Source: Paracraurococcus ruber
GTDB taxonomy: Bacteria > Pseudomonadota > Alphaproteobacteria > Acetobacterales > Acetobacteraceae
Length of the DNA: 55,301 nt
NCBI RefSeq assembly: GCF_004353985.1
Contig: NZ_SMOA01000014.1
Coordinates: forward strand, 1 to 55,301
Direction: 5' to 3'
Below, in pieces: positions 1 to 7,994 of this stretch. The number at the start of each line of letters is the position of its first letter. The first letter of the stretch is position 1. The position numbers and the translations under genes are program-made. Under the pieces are notes generated by a model. The model ran no database searches, was not told the DNA's origin, and saw nothing but the letters and a program-made list of their open reading frames with translations.

Positions 1-229
1 GGCCAGGGCCTTCGCCGGGCGCCGGGCGGCAGCGGCCGCCCTGGCCGCGCACCGGGGCGCCGCCATGCGGGCAGAGGAAACGCCGCGCCGCGTCCAGCCA
101 GGCGGCATCCGGCCGGTTGCGGCCCGCAGGCGCCGCCGTCGCCGGGGCAGCCAGCAGCAGGGGCAGCAGGGCAAGAACGATCGCCATGCCACGGGTCAGC
201 CGCGTCACGCCCGCCGCGGCGCGGGGCAT
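1..229 (-). CDS. Secreted protein, N-terminal part only (runs off left edge)
   Basis: Reading leftwards, an open frame starts at ATG 229 (alternatives GTG 208 and ATG 187, all in frame) and is still open at base 1. The N-terminus has a basic stretch (TRLTRG), a hydrophobic core (IVLALLPLLLA) and a likely signal peptidase site near PATAAPA, so the product is probably exported to the periplasm. The visible mature part contains WLDAARRFLCPHGG and a second cysteine shortly after, which could form a disulfide. No family is recognisable from about 75 residues. No convincing ribosome binding site separates the three starts; 229 gives the longest signal peptide n-region. Confidence 0.5.
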   Translation of the reverse strand, partial: MPRAAAGVTRLTRGMAIVLALLPLLLAAPATAAPAGRNRPDAAWLDAARRFLCPHGGAPVRGQGGRCRPAPGEGPG

Positions 230-656
230 CGCTGCGCCAGGGAAGGCCGGGTGCCCCCCTGCACCGGCCGCCGGCCGAAGCGCACAGGCTTTGCGGCGCC
301 GCTTCTGCCCGTCCCCAACATCGCGCACGCGCCGGCGCACCCCGTCCAGATCGGCCATGCCGAGCAGCATGGGCGGACCATGCCGCGATGGCAGCGGCGC
401 GGGCAACCGCATGCGCCGAAATCCTGCCGGCATACGCTTTGCGGCCGCCGCCCGGCCCTCGCTCGTCCGAAGCCGGCAATCCGCGGCTCGTGCCGGAGCG
501 GGCGTGGCGGGATGCCCGGCGGCGCGCCCTGGCACCGGATGGCGGCCCATGCGCGCCGAGCCTCCTTCCGCCGCGTCGGCATCGTCATGCGAGGCGGCGG
601 CGGGAGCCGCCTGGGGGCGATCCGCGTTGCGTCCGTCCCAAGCCATGGAGGGTGGA
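230..656. other. Intergenic region, no supported gene
   Basis: About 430 bases between the divergent starts of the left-edge secreted protein and the small gene at 657. Frames are open in several registers only because of the high GC content. None shows a ribosome binding site with a recognisable protein. I see no tRNA or strong terminator here. Confidence 0.5.
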
Positions 657-845
657 ATGGACGGGAAGGATCTGACGCGGCGGGTCGGCTGGTCGCGGTC
701 GCTGGCTGCCCTGCGGGCGCGCTTCGCGCCCCTGCTGCGCCGGCAGCCGCAGCAGCCCGTGGCGACCGCCGAGGACTGCCTGCGGCGGGGCGCCGTGCCG
801 GAGCGGCGGTTGGAGCCGCTGCGGCGGGCCAGCGCGGCACGCTGA
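657..845 (+). CDS. Possible small basic protein (62 aa), hypothetical
   Basis: A 62-residue frame starts at ATG 657 with a good ribosome binding site (GGAGGG five to ten bases upstream). The product begins MDGKDLTRRVGWSRSLAALR and is very rich in arginine, with a possible amphipathic helix over residues 14-31 and a proline/glutamine patch after it. No signal peptide, membrane segment or family motif is visible. It stands alone between a 430-base gap and the end of the convergent MFS gene. The Shine-Dalgarno is the main support; composition alone could generate such a frame by chance. Confidence 0.35.
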   Translation: MDGKDLTRRVGWSRSLAALRARFAPLLRRQPQQPVATAEDCLRRGAVPERRLEPLRRASAAR

Positions 846-937
846 GCCGGGTGCCAGCGGCCCTGCCCGCGCCGGGCCCGATCGGCCGGCGGGCCGGGGT
901 GTGGCGAGCCTTCGCCCGGGGCGGGGGGCGGGCCGCG

Positions 938-2155
938 TCAGCGGCGCAGGGTGATGGCCGCGGTCGCCGCGACCATCAGCAGGCCCAGGCAGGCCATGAC
1001 GGGGCTGGCGGTCGCCGGGCTCGTCGCATCCGCCAGCCAGCCGATGCTCAGCTGCCCGGCCGGCCCCAGCCCGATGCAGGTGGTGACCAGGCCGAGCACC
1101 CGCGACCGCGCCTCGGCCGGGGCCTGGGTGACCGGCAGCGCCGTCTGCAGCGCCGCGAAGAGCGCCGTGCCGATTCCCCCCAGCATCAGCGCGGCGATGG
1201 CCAGGGGCAGGCTGGGCGCCGCCGCCAGCAGCAGCAGGCAGAGCAGGAAGAACCCGCCGCCGGCCAGCATCAGCGCGGGCGAGAGCGGCACGCCGCGCCG
1301 CGTCGCCATGACAAGGCCGGCGAGTAGCGCCCCGGCCGGCTCCGCCGCGGTCAGAAGCCCGATCTGCACCGGGCTGGCGGCGAAGGCCAGGGTACCATAG
1401 GCCGGCAGCACGGCGATGAAGCAGAAGCCGAAGACGTTCATGGCGATGGTGATCAGGATCACCGCCCACAGCGGCTTCATCCGCCGCACCACGCGCAGCG
1501 CCTCCGCCATCTCGGCGAGCAGGAGGCGTGGCCCGAAGCGCCGCCGCGCCTGGGCATGCGGCACGCCGGCCAGCAGCGCGAAAGTCACGGCATAGCAGGC
1601 GGCCGAGAGCGCGAAGCCGGCGGGCAGGCCGAGCCACTGGTAGATCGCGCCGCCCAGCAGCGGACCGGCCATGCGGGTGGTGTTCGAGGTCAGGCTGTCG
1701 AAGGCGACGGCGGTGACCACGTCCCGCTCGCCGGCCACCTCGGTCAGCATGCGGCGGCGTGAGGCCATCTCCCCGGTCCAGACCAGGCCGCCGAGGAAGC
1801 CCTGCGCCGCGAGATGCCAGACCTCCAGCCGGCCGGTCAGGGCGAGGGCGAGCACCGCCAGGACGCCGACGGCATTCGCGGCCTGACCGGCCATCAGCAG
1901 GCGCTTGCGGTCCAGCATCTCGGCCAGGGCGCCGGCGGCGGCGCCGAGCAGCAGCAGGGGCAGGGCGCGCATCAGCGCGACGAGGGAAACGGCCAGCGCC
2001 GATCCGGTCGCCTCGAAGGTCCAGATGGCGGCGATCAGCGTCTCCACCCAGCGCATTGCATTGGCGAGGCCGCCCACCGCCCAGAGGCGACGGAAGGCCG
2101 GCAGGCCGAGCAGGCGCCGGAGGGGATGGACGGCGTGGTCCGCGTCGCGTGGCAT
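938..2155 (-). CDS. MFS transporter (405 aa)
   Basis: Polytopic inner-membrane protein of the major facilitator superfamily, about 10-12 hydrophobic segments. It begins with a short cytosolic lead (HPLRRLLGLPAFRRLWAVGG) typical of the MFS_3 / EntS-like branch, followed by helices such as ALMRALPLLLLGAAAGALAE and the cytosolic loop MLDRKRLLMAG, the MFS motif A region (D-R-K/R). Relatives export siderophores, drugs or metabolites; the substrate here cannot be told. The start at 2155 (MPRDADHAV) gives a normal family length. The gene is divergent from the hydrolase at 2330, with a 174-base shared upstream region. Confidence 0.85.
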   Translation of the reverse strand: MPRDADHAVHPLRRLLGLPAFRRLWAVGGLANAMRWVETLIAAIWTFEATGSALAVSLVALMRALPLLLLGAAAGALAEMLDRKRLLMAGQAANAVGVLAVLALALTGRLEVWHLAAQGFLGGLVWTGEMASRRRMLTEVAGERDVVTAVAFDSLTSNTTRMAGPLLGGAIYQWLGLPAGFALSAACYAVTFALLAGVPHAQARRRFGPRLLLAEMAEALRVVRRMKPLWAVILITIAMNVFGFCFIAVLPAYGTLAFAASPVQIGLLTAAEPAGALLAGLVMATRRGVPLSPALMLAGGGFFLLCLLLLAAAPSLPLAIAALMLGGIGTALFAALQTALPVTQAPAEARSRVLGLVTTCIGLGPAGQLSIGWLADATSPATASPVMACLGLLMVAATAAITLRR

Positions 2156-2329
2156 GTCTGGCGTCGGCTGCAGCCTCGCCCGCGCCAGGGAGACTGGCAA
2201 GCCGGGCGGACCGGCAGCGCGACGCCGCGCCAGGCGCGCTGCGCGCCCGGGCCGCGGGGGCCCGCGGCATTTCCAGCCTTCGGCGCGCTGCCGTGGTGGT
2301 GCAGGATGCCGGCCAGGGAGGACGACAGC

Positions 2330-3172
2330 ATGCCCTACGCCCAAGCCGACGGTGCCCGCCTCTGGTACGAGGAGGCCGGCTCCGGCCACCCCATCCTGTT
2401 CATCCACGAATTCGGCGCGGATCACCGCGACTGGGAGGACCAGATGCGGTTCTTCGCGCGGGAATACCGCTGCATCGCCTACAGCGCGCGGGGCTATCCG
2501 CCCTCCGACGTGCCGACCGATCCCGGGCTCTATGGGCAGGACCATGCGGTGGCCGACGCCGCCGCGGTGCTGCGGCATCTCGGCATCGCGCGGGCGCATG
2601 TCGTCGGCCTGTCCATGGGCGCCTTCGCCGCGCTGCTCTTCGGCCTCCGCCACACCGGGATGGCGACGTCGCTGGTGCTGGCGGGCGTCGGCTCGGGCTC
2701 GCCCAGGGCCGAGCAGGCGGCCTTCCGCGTCGCCTGCCAGGCGCGCGGGGAGCGGCTGGCGGCCGAAGGCTGGCCCGGTGCCATGGCGGAAGAGACGGGG
2801 CACAGCCCGACCCGCATCCAGTTGAAGAAGAAGGACCCGCGCGGATGGGCCGCCTACATGCAGCGGCTGTCGGAGCATTCCGGCCCGGGCACCGGGCTGA
2901 CCATGCAGCACTACCAGGGCGGGCGGGATTCCATCCTCGACTGGGAGGCGGCGTTGCGCGGGATGCCCGTGCCGACCCTGATCGCGGTGGGCGATGAGGA
3001 CACCCCCTGCCTCGAGACCAGCCTGTTCCTGAAATCGGTGCTGCCGAATGCCGGGCTGTGGATGTGCCCGCGGACCGGGCATGCCATCAACCTGGAGGAG
3101 CCGGCGGCCTTCAACCGGGAAGTGGCTGCCTTTCTCTCGACCGTGGAGCGTGGGCGCTGGCACCTGGGATGA
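2330..3172 (+). CDS. Alpha/beta hydrolase (280 aa)
   Basis: Cytosolic alpha/beta-hydrolase-fold enzyme. The oxyanion-side motif is near residues 24-30 (FIHEFGA), the nucleophile elbow is GLSMGA with Ser95, the acid is likely in VGDEDTP and the catalytic histidine in TGHAINLEEP near the C-terminus. Those place it with the 3-oxoadipate enol-lactonase / haloperoxidase-like group; the substrate is not predictable. The start at 2330 is preceded by GGGAGG at a proper distance. It is followed by a perfect hairpin at 3181-3204 that probably ends its transcript before the phytochrome operon. Confidence 0.88.
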   Translation: MPYAQADGARLWYEEAGSGHPILFIHEFGADHRDWEDQMRFFAREYRCIAYSARGYPPSDVPTDPGLYGQDHAVADAAAVLRHLGIARAHVVGLSMGAFAALLFGLRHTGMATSLVLAGVGSGSPRAEQAAFRVACQARGERLAAEGWPGAMAEETGHSPTRIQLKKKDPRGWAAYMQRLSEHSGPGTGLTMQHYQGGRDSILDWEAALRGMPVPTLIAVGDEDTPCLETSLFLKSVLPNAGLWMCPRTGHAINLEEPAAFNREVAAFLSTVERGRWHLG

Positions 3173-3180
3173 GGCGCAGG

Positions 3181-3204
3181 CGGACAGGGCCACCGCCCTG
3201 TCCG
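3181..3204 (+). terminator. Hairpin terminator candidate after the hydrolase gene
   Basis: CGGACAGGGC-CACC-GCCCTGTCCG is a perfect 10-bp stem with a 4-base loop, starting 9 bases after the stop codon of the hydrolase gene. There is no T-run after it, as is common in very GC-rich genomes. Confidence 0.6.
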
Positions 3205-3404
3205 GACCACCCGGTTCGGCCCGCCCCGTCCGGCCGGCTTCGTCCGGCCCGCGTGCTGGAGGCGCCATTAAACCGGCCCCATTTCAATCCTGTCTTCAAC
3301 CTTTGACGCAACACTCGTCGTGCAAGGTGAACCACGGTGTCGCGAGCCTCCGGGCAGGCGGCAGCGCGGCGTCGCTTGGAGCCGCAGACGAGGAACGCGA
3401 GAGC

Positions 3405-5246
3405 ATGCCGAGCATCCGGGCCCGGATCTGGAACGGGCGCCCCCTTCCATGCGAGCACGACACACTGCCGATCGCCCGGATCGGCACGGTGCAGCCGCAT
3501 GGCGTCATGATGGTCGTGGTGCCGGAGACGGGCTGCGTCGAGCATGTGAGCGCCAATGTCGAGGAGATCCTCGGCGTGCCGGCGCGCGCCGTCCTCGGCC
3601 AGCAGCCCACCATGGCCTTCCAGGACCCTGAATCGGTGCGCCGGCTGCAGGACATCCTGCGCCCCGGCCGGCGCTTCTTCGAGAACCCGACGCCGCTGCA
3701 GGCCCGCGGCCGCGCCTTCGAGGCGATCTGCCACCTGCGCGACGGCCGGCTGTTCATCGAGATCGAGCCCTATGTCACCGCCGAGCACGACTACCAGACC
3801 ATGGTGTCGGCGGCGGTCGACGCCATCTCGCGCCAGACCACGGTGCAGGGGCTCTACGCGGCGGCGGCGCGGATGATGCATTTCGTCACCCGCTACGACC
3901 GAGTGAAGCTGTACAAATTCCTGTCGCACGGCCATGGCGTCGTGGTGGCGGAGCAGCACGCCCCCGACAGCAAGCTGCCCGGCTCCTTCCTCGGCTACCA
4001 CTTCTCCGCCTCCGACGTGCCGGAAGCGGCGAAGGAGATCCTGCTGACCGGCAAGACCCGCCAGAAGCCGACCCAGCGCGGATCCGTCCCGCTGCTGATG
4101 CGCGGCCCGGACGGCGAGCCGACCGAGAGCGGCCCGCGCATCGACATGACCGATTGCTGGCTGCGCGGCATCCATCCCTGCGACAACGGCTACAACAACA
4201 ATCTCGGCGTCGGCAGCAACATCATCTTCCCGGTCTGCCTCGACGACAGCCTCTGGGGCCTCTTCGTCGTCCACAACAAGGACGAGAAATTCCTCAACTA
4301 TGACAGCCGCGCGGTCATCGAGCAGCTGACCATGATGTTCGCCAGCCGGCTCGTCGAGCTGGAGGCCGGCGAGGCGCGGATCGAGGAGCGGCAGCGCCTG
4401 GCGCAGCAGATGGTCGCCACGGTGGAGGCGGCGCAGGCCATGCTCTCCTCCACGCCGAACCTTCGCGGCGACCACGGGAACAGCATCCGCCTGCACGCCA
4501 TGCATGCCATGTCGCGGCATGTCGCGGCGCTGGCGCCGACCTATGTCTCCGCCACCGGGCTCGACCGCGCGGTCGCTGGCAACCCGGAGGACCGCTTCTC
4601 CTTCGACCTGCTGCGGCTGGCCGATGCCGATGGCGCCGCGGTGCTGCGGGCCGGCCCGGGCGGGCATGTTCACCTGATCGGCGCGACGCCGGACGCGCTG
4701 GCGGTGCGCGGCCTGGCCGCGCTGTTCGGCAGCCGGCTTCCGGCCTTCGAGGAGGGCGAGGGCAGGGTCTTCGCCACCGATGCGCTCGGCGATTTCGCGC
4801 CGCTGACGCCGGACCTGATCGCCGTGGCGAGCGGCCTGCTGGCGGCACCGATCGGCAACCGCGGCGACATGATCCTGTGGTTCCGCAAGGAACGGGTGAT
4901 CGACGCCATCTGGGCCGGCCGCCCGCCGAGCGTGGCCGAGCTGAACAGTGAGAAGATGTTCCGTCCACGCGATGACTTCGCCGCGCACCGCGCGCCGCTC
5001 GCCGGCGCCTCCCGCCCCTGGCTGGAAAGCGAGGTGCTGCTGGCCGCGCAGTTCGCCGTCGCGGTCAGCCAGGCCTGGCAGGGGACGCGGCGCGACGGCG
5101 CCGAGCCGATGCCGCCGCCGGAGGCCGCGCCGGTGGTGTATGCCGACCCGGCCCTGGAGCCGGATGGGATGGGCGCGCGCAGTGGCCGCGCCTTCACGAT
5201 GCTTCCCGGGGCGGCGGCGGCCGGTCCCTGGGCGGCCGCCAGCTGA
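3405..5246 (+). CDS. bphP: Phytochrome photosensory protein PAS-GAF-PHY without kinase (613 aa)
   Basis: Red/far-red photoreceptor. The PAS domain (about 16-125) holds Cys16 upstream of QPHG (30-33), the biliverdin-linking position of bacteriophytochromes. The GAF domain (about 140-315) has the chromophore-face motif SASDVP (Asp204) and the segment WLRGIHPCDNGYNNNLGVG. Aligned without gaps to the cyanobacterial motif LRSAYHCHLTYLKNMGV, this gives Cys259 at the bilin-linking position, Asp260 in place of the conserved His, and Tyr263 retained. The PHY domain (about 330-550) ends with LWFRKE (491-496) and the tongue motif PRDDF (521-525; PRxSF is usual, the Ser is replaced). After PHY there is only a proline/alanine-rich tail of about 60 residues, so no histidine kinase or other output domain. 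First gene of a five-gene operon, 11 bases from the STAS gene. Start chosen at 3405 because the PAS domain begins there. Confidence 0.93.
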   Translation: MPSIRARIWNGRPLPCEHDTLPIARIGTVQPHGVMMVVVPETGCVEHVSANVEEILGVPARAVLGQQPTMAFQDPESVRRLQDILRPGRRFFENPTPLQARGRAFEAICHLRDGRLFIEIEPYVTAEHDYQTMVSAAVDAISRQTTVQGLYAAAARMMHFVTRYDRVKLYKFLSHGHGVVVAEQHAPDSKLPGSFLGYHFSASDVPEAAKEILLTGKTRQKPTQRGSVPLLMRGPDGEPTESGPRIDMTDCWLRGIHPCDNGYNNNLGVGSNIIFPVCLDDSLWGLFVVHNKDEKFLNYDSRAVIEQLTMMFASRLVELEAGEARIEERQRLAQQMVATVEAAQAMLSSTPNLRGDHGNSIRLHAMHAMSRHVAALAPTYVSATGLDRAVAGNPEDRFSFDLLRLADADGAAVLRAGPGGHVHLIGATPDALAVRGLAALFGSRLPAFEEGEGRVFATDALGDFAPLTPDLIAVASGLLAAPIGNRGDMILWFRKERVIDAIWAGRPPSVAELNSEKMFRPRDDFAAHRAPLAGASRPWLESEVLLAAQFAVAVSQAWQGTRRDGAEPMPPPEAAPVVYADPALEPDGMGARSGRAFTMLPGAAAAGPWAAAS

Positions 5247-5257
5247 GGGGTGCCGTC

Positions 5258-5569
5258 ATGTCCATCAACGTATCCGTCCAGGCGAACGGCCCGCTCGCCT
5301 CGGTGACGCTGCGCGGCACGCTCGACAGCATGAGCCAGTCGATGCTCAAGCAGCAGCTCGAGCCGGTGCTGGCGAATGCCGCGGTCAACCAGATCCGGCT
5401 CGACTTCAGCGGCGTGCAGAGCATGGAGGCGGCGAGCGCCGGCATGCTGATGATGCTCAGCCACACCGCCAAGTCGCGGAACAAGGCAGTCGGGATCGTC
5501 AACGCCAATCCTTCCGTCCTGGCGCTGATGCACAAGGCCAATCTCGGCAAGGTGCTCACGATCCAGTAG
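5258..5569 (+). CDS. STAS-domain protein, anti-sigma-factor-antagonist type (103 aa)
   Basis: A single STAS domain (SpoIIAA/RsbV fold): a beta strand SVTLRGTLD, the conserved strand [11 protein letters not shown] and the following helix. In SpoIIAA the phosphorylated serine lies in DSSG (Asp57, Ser58). Here the same positions, with the same numbering, read Glu57-Ala58-Ala59-Ser60, so the canonical phosphoacceptor is missing. The protein may act by constitutive binding, or a neighbouring Ser60 may be used. It sits 11 bases after the phytochrome gene and 34 bases before the MCP-like gene, so it is probably part of the phytochrome output path. No anti-sigma kinase or sigma factor gene is nearby. 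Confidence 0.88.
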   Translation: MSINVSVQANGPLASVTLRGTLDSMSQSMLKQQLEPVLANAAVNQIRLDFSGVQSMEAASAGMLMMLSHTAKSRNKAVGIVNANPSVLALMHKANLGKVLTIQ

Positions 5570-5603
5570 CGCCGCGCGCGCCGGTGTCCACGGAGGTCTG
5601 TGC

Positions 5604-6521
5604 ATGGACAGGATGAGTGGGGCGCCGCAGCCGGAGGCCTGGTCGGCCGAGGATCGGCGCGGCAAGGGCCCGCCGGCGGACGGGAAGGAGCATAGCCGGC
5701 TCGACTTCCTCTCCGCGCGCGTGCTGGACGAGTGCAAGGTGATCCGGGAGGCCGGGGTCAAGCTCTCCGGCACGCTCGAGAGCACGATGATGGAGGCCTG
5801 CACGCTCTCCGTCAGCGTGGCCGAGACCTCGGACTACCTGCACCGCTCCCGCGAGGCCGGCCAGGCCCTGCTCGAGACCACGCGGGACATGACCAGCCTG
5901 GCCGACAGCGCCCGCAGCCAGGCGGAACTGGCGCAGGGCCGGGCGGCGGAAGGCGCCCGGTCCATCGCCGCGCTGGTGGACACCTTCGGGACCATCGGCG
6001 GCTTCCTGCGCGAGATCACCCGTATCTCGCAGCAGACCAACCTGCTGTCGCTGAATGCGCGGATCGAGGCGGCGCGGGCCGGGGCGCATGGCGCCGGCTT
6101 CGCCGTCATCGCGCAGGAGGTGAAGGCGCTCGCCGGCGGCGCCGGCAGCCTCAGCGCCGACATCGAATCGAAGCTCGGCGAGCTGGTCTCGGCGACCCGC
6201 AGCGCGCAGGCGAATTTCAGCGCGATCGTCGAGGCGGTGCATGGCGCCGCCGCGGCGCTGACCGAGCTGGTGACGCGGCAGCAGCAGGTGGCCGAGACCA
6301 TCGGCCAGGGCTGCCAGCAGACCGCCGAGGCCGCGACCATGATCGAGGGCGTGAGCGCCGCCATCACCCGCATGCAGGAAGCGGTGACCGATACGGGGGA
6401 GGCCTATGCGCAGCTCACCGCCTCGCTCGACACGCTGACCGTCTCGGCCGAAGGCGTCGCCCGGCCGGGCGATGCGGGCGTGCTGGCCGCGGCGGTGGCG
6501 ACGCGGAAGGCGCTGACATGA
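5604..6521 (+). CDS. Cytosolic MCP-like signalling protein (305 aa)
   Basis: Methyl-accepting-chemotaxis-type signalling hairpin without sensor domain or membrane segment. Residues about 137-178 form the hairpin tip: [20 protein letters not shown] followed by [20 protein letters not shown], close to the universal CheA/CheW-binding tip. Flanking regions (about 35-135 and 180-285) are heptad-like helices; a 30-residue charged, Pro/Gly-rich N-terminus precedes them. There is no HAMP domain. The start at 5604 follows GGAGG. Its stop overlaps the heme oxygenase start (ATGA). The context suggests it receives the signal of the kinase-less phytochrome, perhaps through the STAS protein, and passes it to a CheA encoded elsewhere; this is inference. 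No che genes occur in the window. Confidence 0.88.
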   Translation: MDRMSGAPQPEAWSAEDRRGKGPPADGKEHSRLDFLSARVLDECKVIREAGVKLSGTLESTMMEACTLSVSVAETSDYLHRSREAGQALLETTRDMTSLADSARSQAELAQGRAAEGARSIAALVDTFGTIGGFLREITRISQQTNLLSLNARIEAARAGAHGAGFAVIAQEVKALAGGAGSLSADIESKLGELVSATRSAQANFSAIVEAVHGAAAALTELVTRQQQVAETIGQGCQQTAEAATMIEGVSAAITRMQEAVTDTGEAYAQLTASLDTLTVSAEGVARPGDAGVLAAAVATRKALT

Positions 6522-7153
6522 TGCCGGCGGCGCATCTGGCGGGTCCGGCGGCGATCGCCGCGCCGCTGCCGCTGAGCGCCCGGCTGCGGGCGGAGACGCA
6601 GGATCTGCACGACCGCATCGAGACGAATCCGCGCTTCGCCCGGCTGATGGCGCCCGATCTCGGGCTGGCGGAATACCGGGGGCTGGTCGCCGCGCTGCTT
6701 GGCCACCACGCCGCGGCGGAAGCGGCGGTCGCGCTGGCCGGCGGGCTGCTCCCGCGGGCGCTCGACCTCGACCGGAGGCTGACCCGATCGCGGCTGCTGG
6801 CCGAGGACCTGCGGGCGCTCGGCCTGGCGGAGGACGCGATCGCCGCGCTGCCGCGCTGCCCCGGCTACAGCCTGCGCAGCGCCGAGGCGGCCTGGGGCAC
6901 GCTCTATGTGCTGGAAGGCTCGGCGCTGGGTGGGCAGCTGATCGCCCGGCATCTCGCCGCGGTGCTCGGCCTGTCGCCCGCGCATGGCTGCGCCGGCATG
7001 GTGCCGCATGGCGGGGAGACCGGGCTGCTTTGGCGCGGCTTCAAGCAGCTTCTGGACGACGCGGCGAGGGCCGATGCGCTGGATCCGGCGGCCGTGGTCG
7101 CCGCGGCGCGCCATGCCTTCGACACGCTGGACCGCTGGGTGGCCGCGGCATGA
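6518..7153 (+). CDS. bphO: Biliverdin-producing heme oxygenase BphO (211 aa)
   Basis: Opens heme to biliverdin IX-alpha, CO and iron, supplying the phytochrome chromophore. The N-terminal motif [13 protein letters not shown] carries the proximal heme ligand His31, and the distal-helix motif is [17 protein letters not shown], both typical of bacterial BphO proteins. Length is normal for the family. The start ATG 6518 overlaps the upstream stop as ATGA; a second ATG at 6521 is also possible. The gene's own stop overlaps the bilin reductase start (7150), so both bilin enzymes are probably translated in a coupled way. Confidence 0.92.
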   Translation: MMPAAHLAGPAAIAAPLPLSARLRAETQDLHDRIETNPRFARLMAPDLGLAEYRGLVAALLGHHAAAEAAVALAGGLLPRALDLDRRLTRSRLLAEDLRALGLAEDAIAALPRCPGYSLRSAEAAWGTLYVLEGSALGGQLIARHLAAVLGLSPAHGCAGMVPHGGETGLLWRGFKQLLDDAARADALDPAAVVAAARHAFDTLDRWVAAA

Positions 7154-7878
7154 CCGGCGGCGCGGACCTGATCGCGCGGCTGGACGAGGCGGCGGCGGCG
7201 CTGGCCGCGCGCGCCCTGGCGGCGCCCGCCGCCCTGCCCTTGCCGGAGATGGACTGGCTGGCGGCGGCACGGCGCGCCGGCACGCTGCGGCGGCCGCTGG
7301 CCTGGCGCAACCTGGTGGTCGCCACGCCGGCTTGGCGGCGGCTGCATGTGGAATTCCTGGCCATCCCCGGGGAGATCGCGGTGCTGCATTGCTGCGGCAT
7401 GCCGCAGCCGCATCTCGCTTTGCCGGTCCTCGGCTTCGATGTCGTCGCCGGGCGGGAGAAGGCGACGGGCTGCTTCCTCGACCTCTCCCCGACGGTGGCG
7501 GCGGCCTCGCCGGCCATCCTCGACTGGGCGGCGGGCGTGGTGCCGCTCCGGGCCGGGCTGGGCGAGCAGCGGGCGCTGCCGGACTGGGCGAGCATCTTCT
7601 CCCCGCATGTCGTGGCGGTCCGGCCGCGCGACCCGGCGGAGGTGGAGGCGGGGCTTGCCCTGGGGGAGGCGACGATGGCGGCGATGCTGGCGCTGGCACG
7701 CATCCCGGCGGCCGATCCCGCGGCCATGGCGGCGGCGCAGTCCCGCTATGTGGAGGGGCAGCGCCGCAACGACCGCACCCGGCGCATGCTGGCCGGCTGC
7801 ATCGGCGCCCCGCTGGCGGATGCCTTCATCGCGGATTGCCTCTTTCCCCTGCCCGCGACGCCGGCCCTGGCGGCATAG
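7150..7878 (+). CDS. Ferredoxin-dependent bilin reductase, PcyA/HY2 family (242 aa)
   Basis: Reduces biliverdin to a phytobilin using ferredoxin electrons. Similarity to cyanobacterial PcyA is visible along the chain: WRRLHVEFLAI (PcyA FRKMHLELAKV), VLHCCGMPQPHLALPVLGFD (PcyA [20 protein letters not shown]), FLDLSPT, and a C-terminal YVEGQRRNDRTRRML (PcyA YCQQQQKNDKTRRVL) followed by ADAFIADCLF. All the key residues are kept: His66 and Glu68 (PcyA His74/Glu76), His80 (His88), Asp97 (Asp105) and the C-terminal Asp208. The length matches PcyA. The exact product (phycocyanobilin, a dihydrobiliverdin or other) cannot be read from sequence. Start by ATGA overlap with bphO. Such enzymes are typical of oxygenic phototrophs; relatives in non-photosynthetic bacteria have been reported, to my recollection. 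Confidence 0.93.
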   Translation: MTGGADLIARLDEAAAALAARALAAPAALPLPEMDWLAAARRAGTLRRPLAWRNLVVATPAWRRLHVEFLAIPGEIAVLHCCGMPQPHLALPVLGFDVVAGREKATGCFLDLSPTVAAASPAILDWAAGVVPLRAGLGEQRALPDWASIFSPHVVAVRPRDPAEVEAGLALGEATMAAMLALARIPAADPAAMAAAQSRYVEGQRRNDRTRRMLAGCIGAPLADAFIADCLFPLPATPALAA

Positions 7879-7899
7879 GGACCCGGGGTTCCCCGAGGC

Positions 7900-7916
7900 C
7901 CTTCGGCCCTTGGCGG
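7900..7916 (+). repeat. 17-bp repeat, copy 1 (hairpin-like)
   Basis: CCTTCGGCCCTTGGCGG, identical to bases 44610-44626, with partial similarity continuing on both sides. It lies 21 bases after the stop of the bilin reductase gene. Together with 7893-7898 (CCGAGG) it can fold into a small imperfect hairpin, so it may be a terminator-associated repeat. Confidence 0.5.
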
Positions 7917-7994
7917 CTGCGGCCCGGGCAGGGACGGGGCCACCCCATGCGCCGCCGCGTCATGACGAGCCGGCGGCGCCCGCCCCAAGGCGGC

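Noticed and set aside
3291-3308. A TGT-N12-ACA-like site (TGTCTTCAACCTTTGACG) upstream of the phytochrome operon, as bound by PpsR/CrtJ
   Set aside because: The right half is ACG, not ACA, and no photosynthesis gene is in the window, so it is too weak to call.
3303-3331. TTGACG as -35 box of a phytochrome operon promoter
   Set aside because: No acceptable -10 box lies 16-18 bases downstream.
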